This document shows positions 61,966-64,000 of a DNA stretch of 64,000 nucleotides, one piece after another (position 1 is the first letter of the stretch; the number at the start of each line of letters is the position of its first letter). The stretch is from Taeniopygia guttata (taxonomy: Eukaryota; Chordata; Aves; Passeriformes; Estrildidae): positions 13,542,001 to 13,606,000 of the forward strand of contig NC_133026.1 in the NCBI RefSeq assembly GCF_048771995.1. Reading direction: 5' to 3'. The position numbers and the translations under genes were made by a program. The notes beneath the pieces are model-generated. The model searched no databases. It worked only from the letters and a program-made list of their open reading frames with translations, and had not been told where the DNA came from.

Positions 61966-64000
61966 ACTATGCAACAGCATTCCAACATTTTGGATACTTA
62001 GACCTAGAATGTAATGAACAGTAAGAAGGCAACTCAAGAGAGGCATTTGGCAGAGTTCAGTGAACTAGATCTTTACCATTTCTAATATATTTTCACTGAG
62101 ATGCTGCAGGAGAACATCCACAGAGCTCTGAGAAGCTTTATTCTTTGTCCTTTGCAGATATTACAGGCAAGATCAAAAAGAAATTAGATTCATTGTCTTA
62201 AATAAAATTACCCTTGTTTGTGTCTTTCTAAATAGGCTGCAGAATAGCTGCAGCTATTTAGAGAATTCAATTACTTTCTAAATCTCTATTGAAAGCAAAA
62301 GCCTGTCCTTTAATTATTTAGGTTTTGTTTTATTGAGTAGACAGTTTATAATCATAAACAGCTTTGCATTTAATAACAAACTTTGAAACTCAGTGTGTAG
62401 GAATCATTAAAATTTGTGTTTGTTGAATTAATATAACCTTTTATCTAGGAAAAGAAAATTCCATTATTTTAGCAGCATGTAGAATTCTTTTTTGATGTCA
62501 AGAGATGTCTAACTTCAGAAGTCTAGAGTGTAAAGGTTTGCACCTGAGTTACTCGTCTTCTATTCTTGTATAGTCAATAGGAAAAAGTAGGTACTTTGTG
62601 CTTTCCTCTGAGCTGTTCTGGCTCCTCTCATAGAATAAATGCTCCAGAGATGCTACTGAGTGGATCTCTACAATGGTGAGAGGAGTGCTGAATGAACAGG
62701 TTACACATAGATACCTACATTTATGTAGATTAATGCTGAGCTGCAAGCTTGGCCACGAGAAATGCTATGAGGGCAAAAACAAGGCTGAGGCCAAAACTTG
62801 AACAAGACTGCAATTTCTCTGAGCATTTGGGAATGTTTAGGGTTGAAACAAAACCCAGGAGCAGCTGTGGGAAGTCAATTATCAGGGTGCTGTAAGAAGA
62901 GGGGGCTTATTGTGATTGGCTTTGGTTGTGGGGGTTGGACATGTAGAAGAGGACATGAGCTGACAGACACAGCCTGCTCCTCCCAGGGCTCAGGGCAGTA
63001 ATCCTTCACGGAGCTCAGGCTGCTGCTGCCGCCTCGATTACTGCGAGATAAAGCTCTGTTCTTTGAGCTAATGGAATAATGCAATTAGGACAAGGCACTG
63101 CTCATAAACTCTTATCATTTAAAGGGCTGGTTGATAATGAAAAAGAAACACCAGCTGTGAAGTATAGAACCTGCCTGACCAAGCCTTGCTGTGCTGGAGG
63201 GACACCTTGTACCTGCCCATGGCTCTGGACTGGGAAGGACAGATCTGTGGACAGGAATTAGGGAACAGGTGGGAGCAGAGGAGAACTTCACAAAGGTCAT
63301 ATCTGTGAATAGTGTGGAAATTATGAGCAGGGATTAAGTTATTTTTAACAAAAACTATGGGGCACTAAAGGAAGCTAGCAGGAGCTAGGCTAAAAGCAAT
63401 AAATAGTAAAGTGGATTTTCATAGGATGGGTAATTGAGTGGTTAGACACTTTGCCTAAAGGATGTTGTGACTGCTGAAAGTTCTTGTGGCTCAGGAGGAG
63501 ACTAGACAAGTTTAGAGAACTCTGTGAAGGGCTACTAATACCAAAGAAGCCACATCTAGCCAAGAAATCCCTGAAAAGGTCTGGAGACAGGGACAATATT
63601 GGCAGAAGTACATATCCTCACACTCCTATCTGGGCTAGTGCTTAAGGAGTGAAGGTACTGGGTTATAGAGGGACCTTAGTGCTGACTTGTGCAACCACTC
63701 TTAAGTGTTCTCTCACCTCCAGAAAATTATTTAATCTTTCTTAAGTTGGTAACTTTTTTTTATAGGAACTTTGCATGTTCTTCATACCATAGAATGATGT
63801 TTTCTTTTCCTGTCATGTTATAATAATTATTTGTTTTGCTGGCTTTACTTATATTTATTTTTAAAATGAGATATTCATCTCAGGGGAACAAAACTCATTA
63901 AAAATACCTTATTCATGCCAAAGCACTTCTGGGAGATCTGTTTTTATACTTTAGAAGATGCAAAAGTAAATTTAACTTGCTGAGGTCAGACTTTCATCTT
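61966..64000. other. Right-end intergenic DNA
   Basis: No recognised gene. A stretch near 62890-63075 has GC-rich sequence followed by GAGATAAAGCTCTGTTC, which could be an LTR remnant, but I could not fix ends or a target duplication. Confidence 0.4.

Noticed and set aside
62890..63075. Possible LTR near the right end (GC-rich sequence then GAGATAAAGCTC)
   Set aside because: No paired TG...CA ends, no standard AATAAA and no target duplication could be fixed.
49046..64000. PARD3 first exons, expected downstream from mammalian gene order
   Set aside because: No sequence coding the PARD3 N-terminal domain was recognised; in mammals the gap is much longer than this window.

Overview
The window is nuclear DNA from a vertebrate, most probably a bird. 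It is AT-rich, has one sharp CpG island, carries CR1-type LINE 3' ends and avian-style retroviral LTRs, and is dominated by one multi-exon gene with introns of 94 bp to about 6 kb. The species cannot be named from the sequence alone.

The gene is CUL2 (cullin-2) on the + strand, the scaffold of the CRL2 family of ubiquitin ligases. I could place the complete coding sequence in 20 coding exons (exons 2 to 21) between 10591 and 48559. All splice phases agree, and the spliced frame is open for 745 codons plus stop, the length of mammalian CUL2. A non-coding first exon lies in a CpG island at about 7146-8390 and probably ends at 7935. The 3' UTR has close polyadenylation signals near 49010-49023 and a cluster of four AATAAA hexamers near 50255-50287. 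Intron 2 has the hallmarks of a minor-class (U12-dependent) intron, and intron 19 is GC-AG; the other introns are GT-AG.

Region by region: 1-7080 is upstream AT-rich DNA with one exon-like segment of an unrecognised protein (1034-1127) and homopolymer tracts. 7080-8400 is the CUL2 promoter and CpG island. 8400-48560 is the body of CUL2; intron 6 carries a 521-bp antisense solo LTR with an imperfect 6-bp target duplication (27042-27562) and a two-copy 57-bp tandem repeat (29062-29175). 49050-64000 is downstream DNA in which I recognise no protein-coding gene. It holds CR1 LINE fragments (about 55381-55520, 57975-58062, 61825-61965), a second LTR-like element (52372-52722) and two GC-rich blocks (55680-56075 and 57640-57800).

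In mammals CUL2 lies between CREM and PARD3; no exon of either was recognised here. I found no tRNA, rRNA or CRISPR array, and no previously undescribed multigene system. The observations most worth a second look are the U12 intron, the GC-AG intron, the orphan exon near the left end, a possible in-frame cassette exon in intron 11, and the poly(A)-signal cluster.
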